Assembly (NCBI RefSeq): GCF_949987535.1
Contig: NC_080067.1
Span: forward strand, 76,099,985-76,163,984
DNA: 64,000 bases
From: Balaenoptera acutorostrata
Lineage: Eukaryota; Chordata; Mammalia; Artiodactyla; Balaenopteridae
Direction of reading: 5' to 3'
The notes beneath the pieces were generated by a model that had not been told where the DNA came from, ran no database searches, and saw only the letters and a list, made by a program, of their open reading frames with translations. The translations under genes and the position numbers were made by a program. Positions 50,926 through 60,274 of the stretch are shown here, in pieces. Position 1 is the first letter of the stretch. The number at the start of each line of letters is the position of its first letter.

Positions 50926-51041
50926 CCTGGCGGTCCAGTGGTTGGGACTCAGTGCTTTCACTGCTGAGGGCCCGGATTTGATCTCTGGTTGGGGAACTAA
51001 GATCTCACAAGCCTCCTGGCGCAGCCAAAAAAAAAAAAAAA
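50926..51041 (+). mobile_element. Short tRNA-derived SINE (truncated CHR-type) in L1
   Basis: The head GGGAATTCCCTGGCGGTCCA, the B box-like GATTTGATCTCTGGTTGGGG and a poly(A) tail make a compact element of about 116 bases. It is distinct from the 280-410 base CHR copies. The flanking L1 sequence is duplicated imperfectly (GAGTGAAATAT / GGAATGAAATAAT). Confidence 0.85.
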
Positions 51042-51110
51042 GGAATGAAATAATGCCATTTGCAGCAACATGGATGGACCTAGAGATTATCATACTAAGT
51101 GAAGTAAGTC

Positions 51111-51740
51111 TTCCAGCTTTTATATGTCTTAAGAAGTCCTTGTTTCACCTTCATATTCAAAGTTTTTTTTTCTGCTGGGCAATGAATTCCTAAGTTGGTT
51201 TTCCTTTTCAGAACTTTAAAGATGCTTCTCCTCTGTCTTCTGAGCGGTGGTGTTTTCAGTGTGAAATCTGTTATGATTCTACTCTTTGTTCCTTTGTACA
51301 TGCTGTGTCTTTTTTCTCTAATTGCTTTTTAATTTTTCTTTTTACCACTGGTTTTAAACAATTTGATTGGGATATGCCTTGTACTTTCCTTCCTGTTTCT
51401 TGTGTTTGGGGGGTTGTCAACCTTCTTGTATCTGTGAGTATACAGTTTGTTTGTTTTAATTAAGTTTAGAAAAACTTCAGCCATTATTTCTTCAATATTG
51501 TGCTCCTCGTCTGTGATCCCCATTACACATGCATTAGGTCACTTGGAGCTGTCCCACAGCTTACTGAGGGTCTGTTCATTTTTTTTCCTGTTCTTTTTTT
51601 ATCTCTTTGGCTTTCATTTTGTGTTTTTGTTGCTATGTCATCAAATTCACTGATCTTCTCTTCTGTAGTTACCTATCTGCTGTTAATCCCACACAGGGTA
51701 TTTTTCATCTCAGACCCAGGGGAATGAGAACTTGGGGTGG
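51111..51740 (-). repeat. Old L1 fragment, right part, antisense
   Basis: This is the continuation of the element at 48700-48820. 'TTCCAGCTTTTATATGTC', 'CAACTTTAAAGATGCT'-like, 'TTTGTTCCTTTGTACATGCT', 'CAGCCATTATTTCTTCAATA', 'CTTGGAGCTGTCCCACAGCT' and 'CACAGGGTATTTTTCATCTC' follow the antisense L1M ORF1/5' region in order. It is much more diverged than the L1 at 1-3120. Confidence 0.75.
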
Positions 51741-52345
51741 TGGTGGAGAACCTATGCATGCAGCTGGGGGAATCAGAGAAGGTTTCATGGAAGAGGTGGC
51801 ATTTGAGATCAGCCTCAGATGATGGGGAGTGAAGGTATTTCAGAAGAAATAGATGCAGATAGAAAAAAAGAGTTCATCACTAGCTGAGGACAGCAGAAAC
51901 AGAGCACAGAGATGAGGAAGGGCTCTGCTGGTGTGGGCACAATTTGAGTGGAGTATGGTAAAAGGACAGGGGATGAGCTGGAATGCAATTGAGGCGAGCC
52001 TTGAATGTCACAGTGAGTCTTTTACATTTTTAGAGGCAAAAACATTAGACCAGACTGAAATAAAAATCCTGAGATAGAGCTCAAAACCAAACAAAATCAA
52101 ACCCAGAAAATCTGTTAGAGGTGGTGTTACAGATTCCTTGCTTCAAGATGTCCCTTCCTTTCCTTGGTAATCAGCTCTCACATATGAAATAACAGAGTTG
52201 AATATTGCTTCACCACTGTTTGGTATACATGATCTCTGAGGTCTCTTTCTACTCTCAATATGCTCCATGAGTCAACTTAATTTCAGTAACACTGAGGAGT
52301 CATCAATTGTTTTTCAACAGGAGAGTGACATGCTTTTTAAGGAGA
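51741..52345 (+). repeat. Ancient mammalian interspersed repeat, family unresolved
   Basis: 'TTTCATGGAAGAGGTGGCAT', 'GGCGAGCCTTGAATGTCACA' and 'AACAGGAGAGTGACATGCTT' follow in order a familiar ancient repeat that I could not name. A similar but shorter 'TGGAGGAGGTGGCATTTCAG' block lies at 48438-48458. The middle (52040-52290) is not recognised. Confidence 0.45.
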
Positions 52346-52644
52346 TGAATATTTGAACATTTGTAAACAAGCCTGGTAAGTTCTCATTATAATAACAGTT
52401 AGTGAGACTTAGAGGGAAGGTATTATACCCATAGATGAGAATGTGCATTTTTCCCCATTCACAGAAGAAATGAGGATGAAGAGAGGACCAGAGAGAGCAT
52501 GAAGAATATGTTTTTGAAGGTCTATTTTGCAATCAAGTAAACGGCAAATGATGGCTTCAGGTATTAAATACAATCCAAAACTGTTCCAATGGGGAGTGCC
52601 AGCTGAGAGCTGGGACACCATATGACCCAGCTAGCTCCTTCAAG

Positions 52645-52805
52645 CACTGTGGTAGAGTGGTAGCAAGAACTACAGCAGACTTGGGTTCAAATTTTTACTC
52701 TGTCACTAATGAGATTCTATAACCTATATGAGTCTTGGTTTCTTCATCTATAAAATACAAAGAATAATGCCATAACTCAAAGATTTTTGGTAAAATTTAA
52801 ATGTG
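52645..52805 (+). repeat. MIR SINE relic
   Basis: 'CAGACTTGGGTTCAAATTTT', 'TATATGAGTCTTGGTTTCTT', 'CATCTATAAAATACAAAGAA' and 'TAATGCC' follow the MIR order. Its 3' end is directly abutted by the CHR SINE insertion. Confidence 0.8.
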
Positions 52806-52810
52806 ATTAG

Positions 52811-53122
52811 GGGGACGTCCCTGGTGGTGCAGTGGTTAAGAATCCGCCTGCCAATGCAGGGGAAATGGGTTCAATCCCTGGTCTGGGAACATCCCACATG
52901 GCACAGAGCAACTAACCCCATGCACCACAACTACTGAGCCTGCACACCACAACTACTGAAGCCCACGTGCCTAGAGCCTGTGCTCCGCAACAAGAGAAGC
53001 CACTGCAGTGAGAAGCCCGTGCACCGCAACGAAGAGTAACCCCCACTCGCCTAGAGAGAAAGGCGAGAAAGCTCATGCACAGCAACAAAGATCCAATGCG
53101 GTCAAAAATAAATAAATAAAAA
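52811..53122 (+). mobile_element. CHR SINE, two internal units
   Basis: The head GTCCCTGGTGGTGCAGTGG, the B box GGTTCAATCCC and an (AAAT)n tail are present. An imperfect TSD (AAATGTGATTAG / AAACTGTGATCAG) flanks it. It carries a 20-base imperfect duplication around 53050-53075 (CTAGAGAGAAAGGCGAGAAAG) not seen in the other copies. Confidence 0.92.
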
Positions 53123-53129
53123 GAGTTTA

Positions 53130-54630
53130 AAAACTGTGATCAGCATGTAATTAAGGATAGTTTCATCAATATCCCAGCACATTTTTTTAGTAGAAATTGA
53201 CAAACTGATTCTAAAATCCACATGGCAGTAATTCAAAGGACTTAGAAAACCAAAACAGCTTTGCAAAATAAAATAAACCAGAACAAGATTAACAATACTT
53301 GATTTCAAAACTTACTGTAAAGGTAGATTAATAAGGACACTGTGATAGTGGCATAAAGACAGACAAATAGATCAGTGGAACAGAATAGAGAGTACAGAAA
53401 TAAACCCATGCACATATGGACACCTGATTTTTGACAAAATTTCAAATATTATTCAATAAAGAAAGGATTTTTTTCAACAAATGGTGCTGAAACAATTGGA
53501 TATGCAAAAGAAATCTTCAACTCGTGATAAACATAAATTATCATGAAATGGATTATAGACCTAAATGTAGAAACTGTAACTATAAAACTTCTAGAAGAAA
53601 ACATTGAAGAGAAGCGTTGCAAGCTCAAGTTAGGCAAACACAACTAAAGCACCATCCATAAAAGAAGAAATTGATAAATAGGACATCATCAAAATTAAAA
53701 ACTTCTGTTCTATAAAAGACACTGTTAAGGGAATGAAAAGACAAGCCACAGACTGGAGAAAATATTCATGGATCTGAAAAAAGACTTGTACTCAGAAAAT
53801 ATAAAGAACTCTCAAAGGTCAATCATAAGACTCAAATAACCCAATTAAAAATATGGGCAACATATTTGAATAGACATTTCACCAAAGAAGATGTAGGATG
53901 GCAAATAAGCACATGAAAATATGAGGTACAAATATACACCTATTAGAATGGCTAAAGTTGAAAACTGACCATGCCAAGTGTTAACAAGTATCTAGAGCAA
54001 TTGGAACCTTCTTACATTATTGGTGGAAATGTAAAATGATACAACCACTATGGAAAACAGTTGGCAGTTTCTTAAAAAGTTAAATATATAGCCCACCATA
54101 TGATTTAGCCATCCCATTCCCAGGTGTCTACCCAAGAGAAATGAAAGCCTGTGTCTAAACAAATATTTGTACACAGATGTTCTTAGTGGCTTTATTTCTA
54201 ATAGCCAGAAACTGGATATCACTCAAATGTCTACCAACAGAGAAATGGATAAACACACTCTGGTATATCCACACAGTAGAATACAACTCTGCAATTAAAA
54301 AGAATGGACATGCATGCAACACGGGTGAATCTCAGAATGATGATGCTAAGTGAAAGAAACCAGATTAAAAAAAAATTAAAAGAGGACATATTGTATGATG
54401 CTAGGAATCACAATCTAGGAATTGCAAACTAATGTGATAGAAGATCTGTGGGTGGCTGGGGACAGGATGAAGGTATTATAAAGGGCGCAAGGGACCTTTT
54501 GGGCCAATGAGTATGTTGACTATCTTGATTTTGGTGATGGTTTCACATACGCAGAGACTTACCACTTGTACAGTTTAAATATGTGCTGTATATTGTATGT
54601 CGGTTATACCTCAATAAAGAAACAAAGAAT
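53130..54630 (+). repeat. Old L1M relic: ORF2 C-terminal part and 3' UTR, sense
   Basis: The + strand follows the end of L1 ORF2: 'CAGTGGAACAGAATAGAGAG', 'ACACCTGATTTTTGACAAAA', 'TGATAAATAGGACATCATCA', 'TTTGAATAGACATTTCACCA' and 'ATATAGCCCACCATATGATT'. A 3' UTR ends at 'GTCGGTTATACCTCAATAAA'. It contains many stops. It is a separate, older insertion than the twin-primed L1. Confidence 0.85.
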
Positions 54631-54631
54631 A

Positions 54632-54895
54632 TAGGCTTCTCCGTTGCACAGACATGGATTCAAATCCTACGTTTAAATCCTAGCTCACCACTTACAGGCT
54701 GTGGGAACTTTGGCAGGTTGCTTAACCTCTCTGAACCTCAAATTCTCATCTGCAAAATGAGAATGATAATATTCCTACCTTCCTTAAAATATGATTATGA
54801 ACATGGAATGAAACGATACAGATAAATTGCTTAACAGAATACCTGGGACATAGTAGGTGCTTAATAAATATTAATTGTTATTATATCTTGATAGT
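54632..54895 (+). repeat. MIR SINE, nearly full length
   Basis: 'GACATGGATTCAAATCCTAC', 'CTTACAGGCTGTGGGAACTT', 'GCTTAACCTCTCTGAACCTC', 'ATCTGCAAAATGAGAATGAT' and 'GGACATAGTAGGTGCTTAAT' match the MIR consensus in order. Confidence 0.88.
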
Positions 54896-54899
54896 GCAT

Positions 54900-55898
54900 T
54901 AAGCCTATCAATTTCTGATCATTTGACATCATTTCTATATTATGCCTTTCAATAAATGGCTATGGTATGTCTATTTAAAAAAAAAAGTGCTTCCCACAGC
55001 ACCTGGCATTTGGTAAATACTCAATAGAGTTTCACCCTTTTTCCACGCTTACCTTCCCCGACTGAATTTTTTATTTTTTTATTTTTTCTGAATTTTCTGT
55101 GTTTGGTCGTGAAGAGTCTTGGCAGCCTAGATCAAGAGGGGACACCAGCTATACCAGGCAGGAAAAGCCAGCTTCTGAGAGAGACCATTCAGCTGAGTCT
55201 AGGTCTGCCGTCTTGTCCCCAAGTGGGTGTGGCTGATGCTGACCCCACCTGGTGAGGCCTGGAGGTACCCTTCTCTCTGGGCTGTGACTTGGCCTACGAG
55301 GGGCCTGGCACTGTGGAGGCCCAAGCATTCCTTTTCTCCCAGGCCTCATGGAACTTTCCACATCTACAAGTGCTGGGCCGCCAGGCAGTCTGTGAGCCTC
55401 GGCTCTCCCTCCAGGGCGGAGCAGGTTCTTTGGAGGAGGTGGCCTTATTGTCCAGGAAGATTCTTTGGCCACAAAGGCCCTGCCGAAGTCTCCACAGCCC
55501 TGGAACAAAACTGGGACTAGAACTTTCACAAAAGAACAAGGCTTGCTCTGTGTGGCCGCAGCAGCTGAAACTTCAGCCAGGAAGGCTGAGAAGGCAACCC
55601 CACCACTAGTTTGTTCGGGCAACAAAGACGGTCCCCTTTCGGTTAACCTTTCAGTTCCTCCGAGTTCCCTGACAAAGGGCCATGGGGGAGCTGGGAGGTG
55701 TGGTCAGGATGGGGTGGTGGCCAGGACTAGCTAGCAGGTTTCAGATGCAGTGGAAATAAAGGGAGTTTGTTTAGCTTCTCCTGGAAGATTTGCCCGTTTG
55801 CCTGGTGGCAGCTGACAGTGCCAGTCTTGAGAATCAGATCGGACCCACAAATAAGCACCAATGGGAAATGAGCTGAGCTCTGAAGCCCAAACCTCTTC
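54900..55898. other. Intergenic stretch, GC-rich from about 55100
   Basis: It contains a short L2/MIR-like tail motif near 54985-55030 (CACAGCACCTGGCATTTGGT). The rest is unique, with overlapping ORFs on both strands (longest 158 codons, 55625-55149). I recognise none of these, and none is supported by splice or promoter signals. Confidence 0.5.
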
Positions 55899-55911
55899 AA
55901 AAGGAGATCTG

Positions 55912-56219
55912 TAGGGCTTCCCTGGTGGCGCAGTGGTTGAGAGTCTGCCTGCTAATGCAGGGGACACAGGTTCGAGCCCTGGTCTGGGAAGATCCCACGT
56001 GCCGCGGAGCAACTGGGCCCGTGAGCCACAACTACTGAGCCTGTGCGTCTGGAGCCTGTGCTTTGCAACAAGAGAGGCCGCAATAGTGAGAGGCCTGCGC
56101 ACCGCGATGAAGAGTGGCCCCCGCTTGCCGCAACTGGAGAAAGCCTTCGCACAGAAACGAAGACCCAACACAGCCAAAAATAATAAATAAATTAATTAAT
56201 TGATTAAAAAAAAAAGAAA
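55912..56219 (+). mobile_element. CHR SINE, short form
   Basis: A perfect 13-base TSD (AAAAGGAGATCTG) lies at 55899-55911 and 56220-56232. The head is GGGCTTCCCTGGTGGCGCAG, there is one internal unit, and the tail is AT-rich. Little divergence from the sister copies at 57524 and 62405 suggests a young subfamily. Confidence 0.98.
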
Positions 56220-56414
56220 AAAAGGAGATCTGCAAGCATTGTCTGCAGTCTGGGATTTGGGGAATTCTGGAAGGCAGGTGGCTTCCATACCCCCATGTTT
56301 ACCAAACATTTTAACTTCACACCAAGCCCATCTGTTTCATGTTATTTCTGGATGAGGCAATGGAGGCTCAGAGTGCATTTGAACTTTGGAATCAGAAGAA
56401 TCTTGTCCCAGTCG

Positions 56415-56510
56415 TTCATTCAACAAATACTCAAAATTGCAGTGTGGGCAGGATGTGGAGGATATGATAGCGAACAGAATGAAATCCAACCTTAAGGAGT
56501 TCACAGCATA
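56415..56510 (+). repeat. L2 3'-end fragment
   Basis: 'TCATTCAACAAATACTCAAA' leads to 'GATAGCGAACAGAATGAAAT' and 'CTTAAGGAGTTCACAGCATA', the L2 tail order. Confidence 0.65.
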
Positions 56511-56534
56511 GTACTTTGGGTGCGTTGGATCTTG

Positions 56535-56705
56535 TTGTGTGGTTTTGGGCAAGTCACTGAACTTTTTGAGCCCCAGCTCCTACATTTAATAAATGGGATT
56601 ATAACGCTTTTAAAGGATTGCGATAAAGATGGAGTGGAATTAAATGAGATGATGCATGTCATTCCCCCAAGGCCTAGCACAGAGCAGATACTCGACAAAT
56701 CTGGC
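56535..56705 (+). repeat. MIR SINE relic
   Basis: 'GTGTGGTTTTGGGCAAGTCA', 'CTTTTTGAGCCCCAGCTCCT', 'TTAATAAATGGGATTATAAC' and 'GGCCTAGCACAGAGCAGATA' follow the MIR order. Confidence 0.8.
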
Positions 56706-56934
56706 CACGATGGCTCTCAGTGATTGGCAGGCTTTCGGTCCTGGCTGGTCTCGTGGTCCCAGGGGACCTACATCAGATGGGAAGGGCCAAGGCAAAGTCT
56801 GAAGAGAGGCAGCTGGAAGTTTCCCAGAGCCTTATCCATCCTGGTGGGGAGGGGGAAGGTCCAGGGGGCCATGTTACTGAAAATGTAGCTCCCTCACAAA
56901 GCAGGAGTCCTAGCTTCACTAAGGACATAAAAGT

Positions 56935-57060
56935 GAGTCACTCTCATTCATTCCACACACATATGTATTAGCACCTTCCATGGGCCAGATGCTGGGCACA
57001 AGATATTGCTATGACACCTGTTTCAAGGAAGGTATAGGCCAGTGTGGGAGATGGACAAGC
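56935..57060 (+). repeat. L2 3'-end fragment
   Basis: 'CATTCATTCCACACACATAT', 'CACCTTCCATGGGCCAGATG', 'CTGGGCACAAGATA' and 'GGTATAGGCCAGTGTGGGAG' follow the L2 tail order. Confidence 0.65.
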
Positions 57061-57523
57061 CACAGACAGCTACAATGCCTTGCACGGATGGGGGTTCCCT
57101 GGGATGACAGATGACCCAGCCTTGGTGTCCTGGGGGCTGCCCCCGCCCCCTCCCCCCACCCAGGCAGTGACCTGCAGAGTCCCCTTCCTGCAGTGTGGGT
57201 CCGAGTCTGCCTCTCTCCAGCATCTCCCTTCCCCGTCCAACGTGCCCTGCTGCGCTGACCACACTTGGAGCTCACAGCACCCCGCTTCATGGCTCAAAGA
57301 TCCTCAAGCGTTAGGGAGCCACTAACGTGCACGTGGGCCTCTACAGCCCCAGCCTTCATGTCCAAACGTACCTCGCATGTCCTCTTGGCTCCAGGAAAAC
57401 CGGTCACCGTTTCACATTCAGACCTACCCAGGTCCCTTCCCTAATGTCCTCCCACCCCACTTCTGGCAGCAGGGCGACCATAATTTTATACATAGATTCT
57501 TTTTCTTTAAAAAAAACAGTCTT

Positions 57524-57857
57524 GGGCTTCCCTGGTGTCGCAGTGGTTGAGAGTCTGCCTGCTAATGCAGGGGACACGGGTTCGAGCCCTGGTCTGGGAA
57601 GATCCCACATGCCGCGGAGCGGCTGGGCCCGTGAGCCACAGCTGCTGAGCCTGCGCGTCTGGAGCCTGTGCCCCGCAACGGGAGGGGCCGCGATAGTGAA
57701 AGGCCCGCGCACCGCGATGAAGAGCGGTCCCCGCACCGCAATGAAGAGTGGCCCCCGCTTGCCGCAACTGGAGAAAGCCCTCGCACGAACCGAAGACCCA
57801 ACACAGCCAAAAATAAATAAATAAATAAATAAAGTAGGGAAAAAAAAAATTATAAAA
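57524..57857 (+). mobile_element. CHR SINE with a small internal duplication
   Basis: The TSD (A-run plus ACAGTCTT) lies at 57509-57523 and about 57858-57872. It is a short-form copy except that GCACCGCGATGAAGAGCGG is followed by a near-repeat (GCACCGCAATGAAGAGTGG), adding about 22 bases. It is highly GC-rich, with many intact CpGs, so probably recent. Confidence 0.96.
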
Positions 57858-57984
57858 AAAAAAAACAGTCTTTAATTCTGTTAATTCTCAAACCCGTTTC
57901 TAAGTAGTGAGAGCAATGGCTTAAGGAATAACGTTTCCCGGCACAGGAAAGCTTGCTTTGCAGTCGTTTGTATAATAAATGCTC

Positions 57985-58150
57985 TTACAAAGTGCTCTTC
58001 ACAGACATTCTCTTCACAAACACTTGGAGAAGAAGGCGGGGTGGATGGTATGACTACTATGATGCCCATTTTACAGATGAGGAAATAATATCGAGAGCTA
58101 ATGTGACCTGGCCCAGTTAAAATGCAAATTCAAGGTCTGTGAACTCACAT
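57985..58150 (-). repeat. MIR SINE relic, antisense
   Basis: 'CCCATTTTACAGATGAGGAA', 'GCTAATGTGACCTGGCCCAG' and 'CAAATTCAAGGTCTGTGAAC' follow the antisense MIR order. Confidence 0.8.
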
Positions 58151-58159
58151 CCCATGTTC

Positions 58160-60013
58160 CCCACTCCCCACCCCACCCCATGTTAAATTTAAGCCCAAAT
58201 GAGCTCTTTTTCGTTGGGAGATTGGCGTAATGAATACATGTTGATTGAACAAGTTGGCAGAAGAACCTTCCAGTCAGCACGGCTGGTATCCTGGTGAAGG
58301 CAGGGGTGGCCACCAGCCGGGCGAAGCCTGCTGGAGACTCAGCGTCACCTTCTGTCACCTGCAGTTCTGCTCAGACATGTTGGATACCTATTATGCGGCA
58401 GGCCAGTGGTAGTAGGGGGGTTTTAGGGGCAACTCAGATCCCACCCCTGCCTTCAGGGAGCAAGCGGTCCTGGTCTTTGGTGGGTAAGCCACGTAGGCAA
58501 GTTGGCTCCGTGAGAAGAGAAGGGATAACACGGCATCGGCAGATATGGACCAGACCTGCCGTGGTGCTGAGGCAGCCGTCAGAGGGGCAGGGACAGAACC
58601 CCAAAATGCTCTGTGGAGGCAGTGGGACTCACGAGAGCTGAGGGAGAGAACCACAGATTCAAGGAAGGGGCCGAAGGAGCAAAGGAAAGGACGAGGATAG
58701 GATGGACGGAAGTGGAGGGGGGAAGTGGGGGACCCGTTCCAGAGAAGCCTGTCGCTCTCTTCCTTCTAACTCTCTGCACTCCTTCTAACTGAATTTTCTT
58801 TCTTTCCAAACTAGGCCTAAGTCCCGTTTGATCCCATAGCTTCAGATTTAAAATAGACATCTTGTATTAAGTTTCATGCCTTTAATTTTATTATCAGATA
58901 AATGGAGAGTTTAGGATTTTTTAAAACAGAAAATACTAGATGATTTTGAATGCACATGATCCCTGATGGATCCCTAATAGGAAAAATCCCCAAACAGACC
59001 ATTTCCTTGCTCCTGCTAGAAACCGGTCTACACTCGGAATGAACCCTCTTTGCGGCCACATAAAAGGCCAGCGACGCCAGCGGCCTGCTTTCGGCATTCT
59101 CCAGGGACTGGCGGTTTTTTCCAGCTGGAGCCCGGGCTGCTTGTGTCTGGCGTGGACGCCCCTGTTGCCGGGAGCGCCACCCACTCCTCCAGAGGAGCGC
59201 ATCTGGCTGGGTGCGGCCGGAAGGAGCAGCTGGAGAGAGACCTGCAGCGTGGAGAGGGGAGTCGCTCTGAGTGCCACAGTGACCGTCCTCACAGGCAGTC
59301 AGGGGACAAAGCCCTGGAAGGAGATATTGAGATTTAATTGTGCAAACCCACGTGGCTGATGGGAAGGACACGGGAGGCTCTCTCGGGGGCTTCTTTCTCC
59401 TTTCTTCCCTTTCTTTCCTCTTTCTCACTTTTTTCCCCTGACTGATGGAATAAAAAGAAACGATGCGTCTGTCTGTCGTGGCCTGGGGACCTTCTTAGGG
59501 TCCTCTGTGTGGGGTTATTTGAAAAAAGATAAAACTCCCAAACAAAACACAGTTGTATTAGCACAAAAGTCCAACGCCACGGTTGAAGTCTCCCTTTCCA
59601 TTCCCAGGGACGGGTTTCCCAAATGAACCCCAGCTCATCCGTGCAGACAATGGGGTCCCCAGGGAGCTGCACGTGATCAGAGCAGTGAGCGAGGGGCCAG
59701 GCGGGTCAGTGGGAGGGGAGACTCTCCTGCCTGCCAGCAGGGTCTCTGTGACCTGCCCTCCAGCCCTGTGAACAGGGCGTATGAGTTTCCTACTTTCAGC
59801 CTATGTCTGCTGTGTTCAAATGTGATCCCGAATGCCCAAAGGTCAAGGCACGGGGCACGTCCTGACGTCGCTTTCTGTTTGTGTGTCTTGTCCGCATCCC
59901 CCGTGAGACTGCAGCCTGGCACCCAGGGCAGGGCCTGCGCTGAGGGTACTGGACGCATTTTGCTGAAGAGATGTGTATGCTTACCTATGCATCTTCTCAT
60001 GTATTTTTTAAAG
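58160..60013. other. Intergenic stretch, partly GC-rich
   Basis: An L2-like fragment lies near 58375-58470 (TGGATACCTATTATGCGGCA). The rest has no recognised gene or repeat. A TATA-like ATAAAAGG (59060-59067) sits just upstream of a GC-rich segment (59070-59330). ORFs on both strands (up to 184 codons) show no homology that I recognise. Confidence 0.5.
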
Positions 60014-60027
60014 TTTATGAAGATCCT

Positions 60028-60260
60028 AATTTATCTTCATAAGTTAGGAGTTTGGAATTAACAGATACACACTACTGTATTTAAAATAGATAAAAACAAG
60101 GACCTACTGTACAGCACAGGGAACCATACTCAATATCTTGTAATTGCCTATAATGGAAAAGAATCTGAAAAATTATATATCTAAATCACTTTGTCATACA
60201 CTTGAAACTAACACAACATTGTAAATTATACTTCAATTTAAAAAAAGGGGGGGGGGAACA
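60028..60260 (+). mobile_element. L1 3'-end insertion, sense
   Basis: A perfect 14-base TSD (TTTATGAAGATCCT) lies at 60014-60027 and 60261-60274. The insert is the sense L1 3' UTR: 'GACCTACTGTACAGCACAGG', 'ACTCAATATCTTGTAATTGC', 'AATCACTTTGTCATACACTT' and 'GTAAATTATACTTCAATTTA', then an A-run and a run of ten G (60247-60256). Confidence 0.94.
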
Positions 60261-60274
60261 TTTATGAAGATCCT

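Larger units (their letters stand above)
48835..51110 (-). mobile_element. L1 insertion with 5' inversion (twin priming)
   Basis: The left part (48835-49139, then 50578-50640) is the L1 3' UTR and extreme ORF2 end in antisense. The right part (about 50643-51110) is the ORF2 C-terminal coding region in sense, with PFAATWMDLEIIILSEVS readable at 51055-51107. The outer end of the sense part (GAAGTAAGTC) and the inner end of the antisense part (ACCATACAATATC complement) are nearly adjacent in normal L1, as twin priming predicts. A TSD of about 13 bases with one mismatch lies at 48821-48834 and 51111-51123. It is interrupted by a DTD2 retrocopy and a SINE. Confidence 0.88.

Noticed and set aside
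55149..55625. 158-codon minus-strand ORF
   Set aside because: Overlaps three plus-strand ORFs of 90-106 codons. No recognised protein features.
58874..59428. 184-codon minus-strand ORF
   Set aside because: Competing ORFs on both strands, low-complexity start (Arg/Lys/Glu-rich from a pyrimidine tract), no homology.
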